Counted from the stretch's first letter, positions 1 to 6,544 are shown. The stretch: DNA of 12,966 nt from Flavobacteriales bacterium (GCA_002402165.1 NVVI01000027.1:4861-17826), one strand, 5' to 3'. Program-made: numbers and translations. Notes: generated from the sequence alone by a model not told the origin.

Positions 1-1
1 G

Positions 2-523
2 TTAACTTGGACTTATAGAAAAGGTGAGCGTTACATGACTGGCAACGATCAATTCTTATTAATTGCTGGGCTTTCTCTACAACACATAAACCAGCCTAAA
101 ACACAGTTGCAATCCGTAGCTGACGACCCTTTATATTACAGATGGGTAGGACACGTAACTGGGATTATTGGAGTACCAAATAGTAAAATGTCTGTTCTAC
201 CATCTGCTGTTTATATGCAACAAGGCAGTTTAAAACAATTTATGATAGGGACCAATTTTGGGTATAAGTTTAAAGAATCATCAAAATATACAGGTAATTT
301 AAAAGGCGGAACCATTGGAGTTGGTGTTGAATATAGGATGAATGATGCTTTTATACTTACTTCATTTATAGAAATTGCCAATTATACTATTGGTGTTAGT
401 TATGATTTAAACAACTCTAGTTTAAGTAATGCTTCTAACAGCTTCGGAGCGTTTGAACTAGCATTAAGATATGTGTCTCCAAGCCCTTTTAGCAAAGGGA
501 AAAGTAGATCAAGATTTAGGTAA
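2..523 (+). CDS. PorP/SprF family type IX secretion membrane protein, 5' truncated by the window
   Basis: The reading frame is open from base 2, so only the last ~173 residues of a longer gene are visible; the ATG at 35 is probably internal, because residues before it (WTYRKGERY) read naturally into the protein. The stretch AGLSLQHINQP followed by a barrel-like pattern of short alternating hydrophobic strands and glycine-rich turns (GTIGVGVEYRM, FILTSFIEIANYTIGVSYDL, FELALRYV) is typical of PorP/SprF proteins. These are outer-membrane barrels of about 300 residues that go with type IX secretion and gliding machinery in Bacteroidota, often encoded beside large secreted adhesins. The C terminus is short and basic (KGKSRSRFR). 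The family call rests on remembered motif similarity; the partner adhesin, if there is one, lies outside the window. Confidence 0.8.
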   Translation, partial: LTWTYRKGERYMTGNDQFLLIAGLSLQHINQPKTQLQSVADDPLYYRWVGHVTGIIGVPNSKMSVLPSAVYMQQGSLKQFMIGTNFGYKFKESSKYTGNLKGGTIGVGVEYRMNDAFILTSFIEIANYTIGVSYDLNNSSLSNASNSFGAFELALRYVSPSPFSKGKSRSRFR

Positions 524-527
524 TAAG

Positions 528-546
528 TAGTACTTAATTAGTACTA
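528..546. terminator. Inverted repeat after the porP-like stop, possible weak terminator
   Basis: TAGTAC and GTACTA form a 6-bp perfect inverted repeat around a 7-base AT centre, starting 5 bases after the stop codon. The stem is AT-rich and no long T run follows, so termination would be weak. Confidence 0.3.
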
Positions 547-568
547 TTTACATTATTGATTTCATAAA

Positions 569-617
569 ACCTTGTGGGCATTAGCCCGTGTGGGGTCAAG
601 TCCCGCCTAGAACACCA
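569..617 (+). pseudogene. 3' half of a class II tRNA (Leu-like), 5' half missing
   Basis: What is visible: a variable-arm hairpin GGGC-ATTA-GCCC (576-587, extendable by two G-T pairs); a T arm with stem GTGGG/CCCGC (590-594 and 602-606) around the 7-base loop GTCAAGT; a 7-base acceptor 3' strand CTAGAAC (607-613); discriminator A (614); and encoded CCA (615-617). A long variable arm occurs only in Leu, Ser and Tyr tRNAs, and discriminator A argues against Ser. No matching 5' acceptor strand (GTTCTAG), no D arm and no pairing anticodon stem lie in the ~50 bases upstream, so this cannot fold as a full tRNA. Position 54 is G instead of the near-universal T, which suggests decay. It could be a relic of a deleted tRNA gene or the attachment-site scar of an integrated element. 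Confidence 0.6.
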
Positions 618-648
618 AAGCCTTCTAGATTATTCTCGAGGCTTTTTT
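617..648 (+). terminator. Intrinsic terminator of the tRNA relic
   Basis: AAAGCCT (617-623) and AGGCTTT (639-645) form a perfect 7-bp stem that begins at the last A of the CCA end, and the T run continues to 648. Its position directly after CCA is what is expected for a tRNA gene's own terminator. Confidence 0.75.
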
Positions 649-697
649 GTTTGAAATCTTTGTAGATGTTCACAACATTCTGTTAATAAAGACCATA

Positions 698-714
698 AGA
701 ATTATGATAATTCT
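698..714. promoter_or_regulatory. Inverted repeat upstream of the DUF5679 gene, possible operator
   Basis: AGAATTA-TGA-TAATTCT is a perfect 7-bp inverted repeat with a 3-base centre, just upstream of a TTTG (720-723) that could be a Bacteroidota -33 box. No regulator can be assigned, and an AT-rich repeat of this size can arise by chance. Confidence 0.3.
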
Positions 715-719
715 AACAT

Positions 720-749
720 TTTGTATGTAACTTGCTAATAATAAATTAT
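720..749 (+). promoter_or_regulatory. Weak candidate promoter for the DUF5679 gene
   Basis: TTTG at 720-723 and TAAATTAT at 742-749 are 18 bases apart. The second box matches only part of the Bacteroidota TAnnTTTG consensus. Position relative to the ATG at 772 is reasonable. Confidence 0.3.
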
Positions 750-771
750 ATAGAAACTAAAACTACAAATT

Positions 772-918
772 ATGGAAGGTTATTGTGTAAAATGTAAAGC
801 AAAGAGAGAAATAAAAGATGGTGAAGAAGTGACAATGAAAAATGGAAGAAAAGCAATGAAGGGGAAATGCCCAACTTGTGGAACAGGGATGTTTAGAATA
901 TTAGGAAACACAAAATAG
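772..918 (+). CDS. DUF5679-type small zinc-ribbon protein
   Basis: A 48-residue ORF beginning MEGYCVKCKAKREIKDGEE, with two CxxC pairs (C5/C8 and C33/C36) separated by a basic segment containing KNGRKAMKGKCPTCG. This pattern matches the DUF5679 family of tiny cytoplasmic proteins, usually about 45-55 residues, whose cysteines should bind one zinc ion. Their function is unknown; a nucleic-acid-binding role is only a guess from the basic middle. The ATG at 772 is the only sensible start, placing the first CxxC at residues 5-8 as in relatives. The gene stands alone: a terminator precedes it at 617-648 and another follows at 945-971. It is short enough to be missed by ORF finders with a length cutoff. 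Confidence 0.85.
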   Translation: MEGYCVKCKAKREIKDGEEVTMKNGRKAMKGKCPTCGTGMFRILGNTK

Positions 919-944
919 CATCAAACCCCATCTCTAGTACTAAG

Positions 945-971
945 CCCTCAACTTATGTTGAGGGTTTTTTT
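945..971 (+). terminator. Strong intrinsic terminator after the DUF5679 gene
   Basis: CCCTCAAC (945-952), loop TTAT, GTTGAGGG (957-964): a perfect 8-bp GC-containing stem followed by seven T (965-971). Confidence 0.9.
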
Positions 972-998
972 GTTTATATTGCACATAGATTTATTCTT

Positions 999-1667
999 AT
1001 GCTAAAGACCAAGTTTTTCACTATTGTTTCCTTTTTGTTTTTAGCCATGCTGCTAAATAGCTGTTTTGAAGTGATAGAAGAAGTGACTATTTATGCAGAT
1101 GGGAAAGGTAAAGCTGGACTCACGGTTAATTTAAGCCAAGCGAAAGGAAAATTGGCTTCTATTATGCTAATGGATAGTATTAAAGGCAATCCAGTACCTT
1201 CTGAAGCTGAAATAATGAAAGAATTAAACAATGCTAAAAGGATAGCAGAGGCTACTCAAGGAATATATGATGTAGAGCTAAAGACCAATTTTGATAACTT
1301 TATTTTTGAACTTTATTGCAGTTTTGATAGTGTAGAATGCATTAACCATTTTGTGAATAATTTAGAAAATGAGTATGAATCTCGAGAAATACTTTTAAAG
1401 AACTTATTTAGTTATCATAACAATAAATTTATAAGGAACGCTGATTTTCTAATTCCTAATAAACATAAAAAAGAAATAGCCAAAGAAAAAAGCCATTTAC
1501 TAACTGCTCGCTATATTTCTATTGTGAGATTGCCAACTGAAGTAACAAGTATGAGTAATGAAAAAGCTAAACTTTCTAAAAATAAAAAAAATGTAATGTT
1601 AAAAATCAGAGGTGATAAATTACTGGAAAACACCAGTAGTATTACCAATATTATAACCACCCAATAA
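999..1667 (+). CDS. Small lipoprotein of unknown function
   Basis: 222 residues. The N terminus has a basic start (MLKTKFF), a hydrophobic stretch and a lipobox LNSC with the lipidated cysteine at residue 22, so the mature protein should be tethered to a membrane on the periplasmic side or on the cell surface. The mature part opens with EEVTIYADGKGKAGLTVNLS, a strand pattern with a D-G-x-G turn. A central segment carries two further cysteines (about residues 107 and 113, ELYCSFDSVEC), and the last 80 residues are Lys-rich. I do not recognise a catalytic motif or named family. Its stop is 2 bases before the ATG of the next gene, so the two are almost certainly co-transcribed and probably act together at the envelope. 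TAGATTTA at 986-993 resembles a -7 box but has no good partner. Confidence 0.75.
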   Translation: MLKTKFFTIVSFLFLAMLLNSCFEVIEEVTIYADGKGKAGLTVNLSQAKGKLASIMLMDSIKGNPVPSEAEIMKELNNAKRIAEATQGIYDVELKTNFDNFIFELYCSFDSVECINHFVNNLENEYESREILLKNLFSYHNNKFIRNADFLIPNKHKKEIAKEKSHLLTARYISIVRLPTEVTSMSNEKAKLSKNKKNVMLKIRGDKLLENTSSITNIITTQ

Positions 1668-1669
1668 CT

Positions 1670-3376
1670 ATGAAAAAACATGCAATTATGGCTCTAATAG
1701 TGGCCTTTGTAATTCCTTGCTCAGGGCAAAAACTTGCTCAAAAAATACCTAGTAATGCACAATATGTATTTACATTGAATACACCAAATATGTTAAGAAA
1801 AATGTCTATGGTAGAAATGGAAAAATTGCCTATAGTACATGATGCTGTTGAAGCATTTTCTCGAGACAGGAGAGGCTATAGGCGCAAAAATGACCCATCA
1901 AGCACTCAAAAATATTTAGGTTTAGCTGGATTGGGATTTGATTTTAACCAATCATCTTATGCTTTTGTAGAAACGACAGATAGTGTAACTTATTTTGGTT
2001 TTATAATAGCTCTAAACGACAAAGTTGCTTTTGAGGCTTTAAATGATAGTAGTATGAAATCGATGAACATTGGAAAAAAAGTAAAAGCCATAGGTAAACG
2101 AAAAGAGCTTATAGCTTGGGATAAAAAAATGGCATTGTTTATAGGTGTCAGTAAAAAATCCTCTTACTTTAGAGAACATCCAGAAATTTATGAACGTTAT
2201 AATATGCCAGCCGATACTAGCAGCAAAAAACGATACAGTTATTACGGTCGTTATGATGACCAAAATAAGATTCTCAAAATTTGGTTAACTGATAAAGCAA
2301 AGAGCATTTTTGCTAAAAAGAGTAAAAAAATAAAGCCTCATAAATTTACAGAACATACTGATAATAATGCTGCATGTTCGATATGGAGCAGCTCTGGAAG
2401 TTTTTACTCTCAGTATATGAACATGATAGGAGGGATATTAGACCCTAAAAATGGTACCGAATTTCCAGGTGGTGATTTGGTTTATCATATGTACATCAAT
2501 GAAAAAGACATTACAATGAAATCATCGATTACCTTAGAAGAAAAGGATTTTACTAGCTATCAAAATATTTTTAACAACAAGGTAAATCCTAAATTTTTCG
2601 ATTACATCGATGCAGATCATTTTCTATCATACTACAGTCAGGCTTATAGTGTTCAAGGAGCACTCGAAGAAGTTCCTCATTTGGTGAACAACTACCTTGG
2701 TAGCAATTTTGACAAATGGGGTATACAAGAATCAGTGGATTTATTGGCAGTTGTTTTGGATGAAGAAGCTATAGGGAAAGTTGTGGTGGGAGATGCTATT
2801 CTTATCTTAACTGACATAGGAGAGCAAGAAATCACCTACATTGATTATGAATGGGATGAGGATTACATTGAACGAAAAGAAATTGAAAAAACCAAAAAAG
2901 AAGTTGTACCTGAATTTTTATACATGATGTCTACCAAAGATGAAGCATCGGTGCATAAAATTTTTAAGCTATCCATGAAAGCCAATAAGAAGAGGTTTAC
3001 CAAAAAGGAGTTATATAATCATTTAAAAGATAGAGGAGTTATTAAGGATGTTAAAGGCAAAGAGGTGTTTGCAAATCCTTTGGGTATTTGTTATGCAGTA
3101 ACTGATGATGAATTTATGACCTTGGCCACTGATGAACAAAATTTAATTTTTAATAATAAAGAAATACCTATCACCAATTTAGGTGTTTGGTTCACAGCTC
3201 AACTCGACTCCATTATACCTCTTATAAAAACACAAAAACCTTATGATGGTCCGTTTAAACAGATAAGCTGTAGCGTTGCTCAGGAAGAGTCTCTAATTAT
3301 TGTTAAGTTCGAATTGAATACAAAAAAACCAAGCAGCAATGTTCTGTTTGATATGATAAATTTTGGTCTGAATTAA
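1670..3376 (+). CDS. Exported protein resembling DUF4836-type proteins
   Basis: 568 residues with an N-terminal signal peptide (MKKHAIMALIVAFVIPCSGQ, cleavage probably after Gln20; Cys17 follows proline and is a poor lipobox). The mature protein opens with KIPSNAQYVFTLNTPNMLRKMS, which recalls the start of DUF4836 proteins (IP-x-DA-x-VV-x-LN). That assignment is from memory and uncertain. The rest is a long alpha/beta sequence without catalytic motifs; a strongly acidic patch (about residues 388-398, YIDYEWDEDYIERKE) lies in the middle, and it has several aromatic-rich segments. It follows the lipoprotein gene by 2 bases in the same operon, suggesting an extracytoplasmic pair. No good intrinsic terminator directly follows; the next sequence is an insertion-sequence remnant. 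Confidence 0.7.
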   Translation: MKKHAIMALIVAFVIPCSGQKLAQKIPSNAQYVFTLNTPNMLRKMSMVEMEKLPIVHDAVEAFSRDRRGYRRKNDPSSTQKYLGLAGLGFDFNQSSYAFVETTDSVTYFGFIIALNDKVAFEALNDSSMKSMNIGKKVKAIGKRKELIAWDKKMALFIGVSKKSSYFREHPEIYERYNMPADTSSKKRYSYYGRYDDQNKILKIWLTDKAKSIFAKKSKKIKPHKFTEHTDNNAACSIWSSSGSFYSQYMNMIGGILDPKNGTEFPGGDLVYHMYINEKDITMKSSITLEEKDFTSYQNIFNNKVNPKFFDYIDADHFLSYYSQAYSVQGALEEVPHLVNNYLGSNFDKWGIQESVDLLAVVLDEEAIGKVVVGDAILILTDIGEQEITYIDYEWDEDYIERKEIEKTKKEVVPEFLYMMSTKDEASVHKIFKLSMKANKKRFTKKELYNHLKDRGVIKDVKGKEVFANPLGICYAVTDDEFMTLATDEQNLIFNNKEIPITNLGVWFTAQLDSIIPLIKTQKPYDGPFKQISCSVAQEESLIIVKFELNTKKPSSNVLFDMINFGLN

Positions 3377-3422
3377 AGCTCTTATACCAATTTAATTTCA
3401 AAAAACGCTGTAAAAGTCATTT

Positions 3423-3457
3423 AAAAAAAAGTGATTATGAGTTATACTCCTCACTTT
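3423..3457 (-). terminator. Minus-strand hairpin with T run
   Basis: On the minus strand AAAGTGA (3457-3451) pairs with TCACTTT (3434-3428) around a smaller GAGT/ACTC hairpin (bases 3439-3442 and 3446-3449), and eight T follow (3430-3423). It could end transcription from the minus-strand gene at 3704-5188 or the transposase remnant before the tail of the plus-strand operon. Confidence 0.45.
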
Positions 3458-3461
3458 ATCT

Positions 3462-3596
3462 TCAAGTTAAATCAAGCGCAATCAACTCTATATCAGAGAG
3501 TTTTGGCTTACGTTTTTGACTGATGAAGTTAGATTTATCAATATTTAATTGTAATGTTTCTAATATTTTGTTGTAATTTGATTCAAAGTTGTGCAT
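3462..3596 (-). pseudogene. IS982-like transposase, N-terminal remnant of 44 codons
   Basis: Reading the minus strand from ATG (3596-3594) gives a 44-residue peptide starting MHNFESNYNKILETL and ending PKLSDIELIALDLT, then TGA (3464-3462). The segment K-L-S-D-[IL]-E-[LI]-I-x-L-[DN]-[LI]-T followed by A-E-Y-M is how I recall the N terminus of IS982-type transposases in Flavobacteriia. Here the sequence breaks off exactly after the threonine, and nothing of the DDE catalytic domain follows, so it is a deletion remnant. The region upstream (3597-3703) would be the left end of the element. The assignment depends on remembered family sequences; the ORF and its abrupt end are directly visible. Confidence 0.6.
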
Positions 3597-3655
3597 AGAT
3601 GTTGTTTTGTAGTTATTACAACAAAATACTGATAATCAGTAAATTGCACAACTTT
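3585..3655 (-). repeat. Long-range inverted repeat enclosing two hairpins at the transposase start
   Basis: AAAGTTGTGCA (3585-3595) and TGCACAACTTT (3645-3655) are a perfect 11-bp inverted repeat. Between them lie a TTGTA/TACAA hairpin (3607-3621) and a TACTGAT-A-ATCAGTA palindrome (3627-3641). On the minus strand the downstream arm begins with the TG of the transposase ATG, so in RNA the start codon would be mostly base-paired. The stem, loops and overlap are seen directly; a control function is inferred. Confidence 0.65.
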
Positions 3656-3690
3656 TATTGCTAAATTAATAATGCACTACGGGTAATTAG

Positions 3691-3704
3691 AGTAACGAGT
3701 TACT
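3691..3704. repeat. Short palindrome at the gene end
   Basis: AGTAAC-GA-GTTACT is a 6-bp inverted repeat abutting the stop codon of the minus-strand coiled-coil gene. It lacks a T run on either strand, so it is only a weak terminator candidate. Confidence 0.3.
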
Positions 3705-5188
3705 TAAAAAACAATACGTTTTTTAGGCTGAGGTCCCTTTCCTTTTTTATGCTTATTCGGTTTAATGTATAAATGGCGTGATTTATTTCTACTTTTAAAT
3801 TTAATTGTAGATGAACCACTGATTTTTCCTTGTTTAGGTTTTTCTTTAGCTTCAATAACAGATTTTTGCTCTAAATCTTCATGTTGAGCCACCTTAATAA
3901 TTACTTCTTCTTTTTTTTCTTGTAAAAAAACTTGGTTAACTGCTCTTTCTTCTTCTGCCTTTTTTGCGAGTTTGGCAGCTAATTCTTTTGCTTTGCGTTC
4001 TTTTGCTTCACGTTTTTTTGCAGCTATTATATTAGCCAATGCTTTTTCTTCAGCATCTGCTCTTTGTTGTGCTTCTTTTTGAGCAGTTGCTTTAGCTTTT
4101 TCTTCGGCAGCCATTTGTTTTAATGCTTCAGTTTCTTCTTTTCTTGCCTTTTCTTCAGCTATCTTTTTAGTTAAAGCTTCTTTTTCGAGTTTTGCTTTCT
4201 GTTCAGCTTCTTTTTTAGCCAATGCTTGTGCTTCCTTTTTTTCTTTAGCAATACGTTCTTGTTCGGCAAGTTTTGCAGCTGCTACAGCCTTTGCTTTTTC
4301 TTTAGCTACAGCCTCAGTTTTTGCCAATACTTCTGCTTCTGCTTTTTCTTTAGCAATACGTTCTTCTTCGGCAAGTTTTGTAGCAATTTCAGCTTCAATT
4401 TTTGCATTTTCTTCTGCTTCTGCTCGAGCTTTTTCTTCTACTCGTTGTTTTTCAGCTTCTGCTTTTTTAGCCAATTCAGTTTCAATTAATTTTAATTTGT
4501 TTTTTGGTCCTGGTCTATCGTTAAATAATACTATAGCCTTTTTGTAAGACTCAACAGCATTTATCCATTCTTCTTCTGTAAAAGCCTTGTCGGCTTCTTT
4601 CATAGCTGAGTTATAATCCCTTTCTTTTTGTTCTTCCTCTTTTTTTACTTTTTCTGCTTCTTTTGCACATTTGTCTAACATTTTGTTTAATTTTTCTAAA
4701 CGAGGCATAGAATAGTCCATATCCCAATCCATTATGTTTTTTTTAGGATAGTAAACGGCTCTTCCGATAGGTGTCTTTAATATTTCAGCATCAATGCAAT
4801 CGTTGGGTTTAAATAATGTGATTTCTGCTCCCATATCCGGGACTTTTTGTCTTTTTAAATCAGGAACACCACTCGTATTCATGGTAATGGTTTTACTAAT
4901 ATAGCCAGCTTTAGAGAATGTGATGGTATAGGTTCTGTCATACTCTAAAACAGTTTTATATTCTCCCTTACCATCTGTTGTTCCTTTTGCAGTTGGAGCT
5001 CCTTTAACGCTAGCTATAATTGTAACCCCGGATATAGATTTTCCTGTATAATAGTTGGTAACTACTCCATCAAGAAAGATGTTATCTTCCATCCATTTGT
5101 CTTCTTGCTTATCTCCATCCAATTGAGAAACGCCAACTAGACTAGCAAAAACTAAAAAAATAAGTATGTGGAATTTATAAAAGGTCAT
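3704..5188 (-). CDS. Exported CarboxypepD_reg-like / TPR / long coiled-coil protein (TolA-like architecture)
   Basis: 494 residues. The signal peptide (residues 1-22, ending GVSQ) is followed by a carboxypeptidase-regulatory-like beta domain (about 38-105; FLDGVVTNYYTGKSISGVTI, TTDGKGEY, FSKAGYIS), a TPR-like helical hairpin (about 190-225, DYNSAMKEADKAF..W..AVESYKKAI), and a very long Ala/Glu/Lys-rich helix (about 232-435). The basic tail (about 453-494) ends PKKRIVF. The helix is of the single-helix or TolA-like kind and could span much of the periplasm. A 35-residue unit is duplicated within it (residues 271-293 and 306-328 nearly identical), matching a DNA repeat. No enzymatic motif is seen. 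A structural or tethering envelope role is inferred. smpB upstream is unlikely to be functionally linked, since a candidate promoter lies between them. Confidence 0.75.
   Translation of the reverse strand: MTFYKFHILIFLVFASLVGVSQLDGDKQEDKWMEDNIFLDGVVTNYYTGKSISGVTIIASVKGAPTAKGTTDGKGEYKTVLEYDRTYTITFSKAGYISKTITMNTSGVPDLKRQKVPDMGAEITLFKPNDCIDAEILKTPIGRAVYYPKKNIMDWDMDYSMPRLEKLNKMLDKCAKEAEKVKKEEEQKERDYNSAMKEADKAFTEEEWINAVESYKKAIVLFNDRPGPKNKLKLIETELAKKAEAEKQRVEEKARAEAEENAKIEAEIATKLAEEERIAKEKAEAEVLAKTEAVAKEKAKAVAAAKLAEQERIAKEKKEAQALAKKEAEQKAKLEKEALTKKIAEEKARKEETEALKQMAAEEKAKATAQKEAQQRADAEEKALANIIAAKKREAKERKAKELAAKLAKKAEEERAVNQVFLQEKKEEVIIKVAQHEDLEQKSVIEAKEKPKQGKISGSSTIKFKSRNKSRHLYIKPNKHKKGKGPQPKKRIVF
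4238..4380 (-). repeat. Direct repeat inside the coiled-coil gene
   Basis: The 38 bases at 4238-4275 recur at 4343-4380 with one mismatch, 105 bases (35 codons) apart. They encode the KLAE(E/Q)ERIAKEK unit. The near-identity at the DNA level suggests a recent in-frame duplication rather than convergence on a coiled-coil pattern. Confidence 0.8.
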
Positions 5189-5204
5189 ATCGTTTGTTAC
5201 TAAA

Positions 5205-5233
5205 CAAAGCTAAGGATAATAGTTAAAATAAAA
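5205..5233 (-). promoter_or_regulatory. Candidate promoter of the coiled-coil protein gene
   Basis: On the minus strand TAGCTTTG (5212-5205) fits the Bacteroidota -7 consensus TAnnTTTG, and a T-rich TTTT (5233-5230) 17 bases upstream could serve as a poor -33 box. The ATG at 5188 is 16 bases further on. Confidence 0.45.
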
Positions 5234-5239
5234 CGTAGC

Positions 5240-5689
5240 TTATGATTTCATGGCTCGATCCATACTGCGTTTAGCATCTTTGGCTTTTAAATCATGTCGT
5301 TTATCGTGTAATTTCTTACCTTTTGCTAAAGCAATATCTAATTTAGCATAACCTTTTCCATTAATAAATAAACTTAAAGGGATGATGGTTAAACCAACGT
5401 CTTTTTTCTTTTTTATAAGCTTGTTTATCTCTGTTCTGTTTAGTAATAATTTCCTTGTCCTTCGAGGTTCATGGTTGTTGTATGAACCTTGTTCATATTC
5501 TGCTACATACATATTTTTAATAAAAAGTTCATTATTATTTACAAAACAATAACCTTCAATAATACTTGCTTTACCAGCTCTTATAGATTTTATTTCAGTT
5601 CCAGTAAGAACAATTCCTGCAGTAAATTTCTCTAAAAATTCGTACTCAAATTTTGCCTTTTTATTTTTTATGTTAATTTGATTGCTCAT
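5240..5689 (-). CDS. smpB: SsrA-binding protein SmpB
   Basis: 149 residues, the usual length. SmpB binds tmRNA and brings it to ribosomes stalled on messages without a stop codon (trans-translation). Family hallmarks are all present: the N-terminal [20 protein letters not shown], the [14 protein letters not shown] segment (about residues 28-43), [14 protein letters not shown], the [12 protein letters not shown] motif (about 73-84), the conserved [28 protein letters not shown] core split over about 99-126, and the basic C-terminal tail [22 protein letters not shown], which becomes helical in the decoding channel. The start is set by [18 protein letters not shown] with the conserved core at the right distance. 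It lies 30 bp downstream of the ZIP transporter gene, with a -7-like box in the gap. Confidence 0.97.
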   Translation of the reverse strand: MSNQINIKNKKAKFEYEFLEKFTAGIVLTGTEIKSIRAGKASIIEGYCFVNNNELFIKNMYVAEYEQGSYNNHEPRRTRKLLLNRTEINKLIKKKKDVGLTIIPLSLFINGKGYAKLDIALAKGKKLHDKRHDLKAKDAKRSMDRAMKS

Positions 5690-5695
5690 GGATTA

Positions 5696-5703
5696 CAAAG
5701 GTA
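5696..5703 (-). promoter_or_regulatory. -7 box candidate upstream of smpB
   Basis: TACCTTTG on the minus strand matches TAnnTTTG 7 bases before the smpB ATG. No TTTG lies at the expected distance upstream, and the implied leader would be almost absent, so this is tentative. Confidence 0.25.
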
Positions 5704-5719
5704 AACTTAATAATCAAAT

Positions 5720-6544
5720 TTATCCCAGAGCAACATCTAAGGTCATCATAATAATAAAACCTCCAATAAACCCTAAAGTAGCAATGTCTGTATACTTATC
5801 TCGTTGAGTTTCAGGGATAACTTCTTCCACAACAACAAAAACCATTGCACCAGCAGCAAAAGCTAAAGCGTAAGGTAAAATTGGCTGAAAAGTCATTACA
5901 GCCCAAGCACCTAAAACAGCAGCTACTGGTTCCACAATAGCAGATAATTGTCCGTAGTTAAAACTTTTCCACCTACTTAAACCTTGCCTTCTTAAAGGCA
6001 TAGAAACAGCAATTCCTTCAGGAAAGTTTTGTATCCCTATTCCTATTGCTAGCACAATTGCACCACTTAAAGTAGCACCATCAATGCCTGCTGCCGCTGC
6101 TCCAAATAAAACTCCAATTGCTAAGCCTTCAGGTATGTTGTGAAGCGTTATAGCCAATACTAAAAGAATAGACCTGTGCCAATCGGTTTTTACACCTTCT
6201 TTTTCAGTAACTTTAAAATTAACGTGTAGGTGAGGCAATACTTTATCTAAGCTAAAAAGGAATAAAGCTCCTCCTAAAAAACCTAAAGCAACAGGGAGTA
6301 TTTTTGCAAACCCTTCTCCTTCACTCATTTCAATAGCAGGACTTAATAATGACCAAAAACTTGCTGCAATCATAATTCCTCCAGTAAATCCAAGCATACC
6401 ATCAAATATGGCTCGATTCATTGTTTTAAAAAAAAATACAAATGCCGCACCAACTGCTGTAACTCCCCAAGTAAACAAGGTAGCATATAGTGCTTGCATT
6501 ACCGGATTAACTCCTTCTAGAAATGTTATTATTGAGTCCATCAT
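5720..6544 (-). CDS. ZIP family divalent metal transporter, GufA/ZupT type
   Basis: 274 residues with about eight hydrophobic segments; an inner-membrane importer of divalent metal such as Zn, Fe or Mn. The two metal-site helices are recognisable: LHNIPEGLAIGV (HNIPEG at 135-140) and IGIQNFPEGIAVSMPLRR (QNFPEG at 172-177). The second helix has Gln where ZupT has His, which is the GufA-subfamily pattern, as is the SFNYGQLSAIVEPVAA stretch (about 194-209). A late glutamate pair (VVVEEVIPE, about 240-245) is also typical. A His-containing loop (HLH, 105-107) lies between helices. The ATG overlaps the regulator's stop in an ATGA, so the two are translated as a coupled pair; hence expression should follow the metal sensed by the regulator. 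Substrate cannot be read from the sequence. Confidence 0.92.
   Translation of the reverse strand: MMDSIITFLEGVNPVMQALYATLFTWGVTAVGAAFVFFFKTMNRAIFDGMLGFTGGIMIAASFWSLLSPAIEMSEGEGFAKILPVALGFLGGALFLFSLDKVLPHLHVNFKVTEKEGVKTDWHRSILLVLAITLHNIPEGLAIGVLFGAAAAGIDGATLSGAIVLAIGIGIQNFPEGIAVSMPLRRQGLSRWKSFNYGQLSAIVEPVAAVLGAWAVMTFQPILPYALAFAAGAMVFVVVEEVIPETQRDKYTDIATLGFIGGFIIMMTLDVALG

Noticed and set aside
560..575. Anticodon loop TTCATAA (CAT anticodon) for a complete tRNA
   Set aside because: The flanking bases do not form a five-pair anticodon stem, and there is no D arm or 5' acceptor strand upstream.
2039..2263. Minus-strand 74-codon ORF
   Set aside because: It lies wholly inside the 568-residue plus-strand protein and has low-complexity hydrophobic content with no recognisable motif.
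3484..3502. AACTCT/AGAGTT hairpin as a plus-strand terminator
   Set aside because: It lies inside the transposase remnant's coding sequence (LSDIEL region) and is followed by only four T, so coincidence is the simpler explanation.
3585..3655. Integron attC site
   Set aside because: The outer arms resemble attC core boxes, but GTTGTGC does not fit GTTRRRY, two separate inner hairpins are present instead of one imperfect stem, and the region coincides with a transposase start.
4226..4489. Plus-strand ORF rich in Phe, Cys and Ser
   Set aside because: It is the antisense of the Lys/Glu/Ala-rich coiled-coil region of the minus-strand gene; its composition is the mirror of that repeat and it has no start context.
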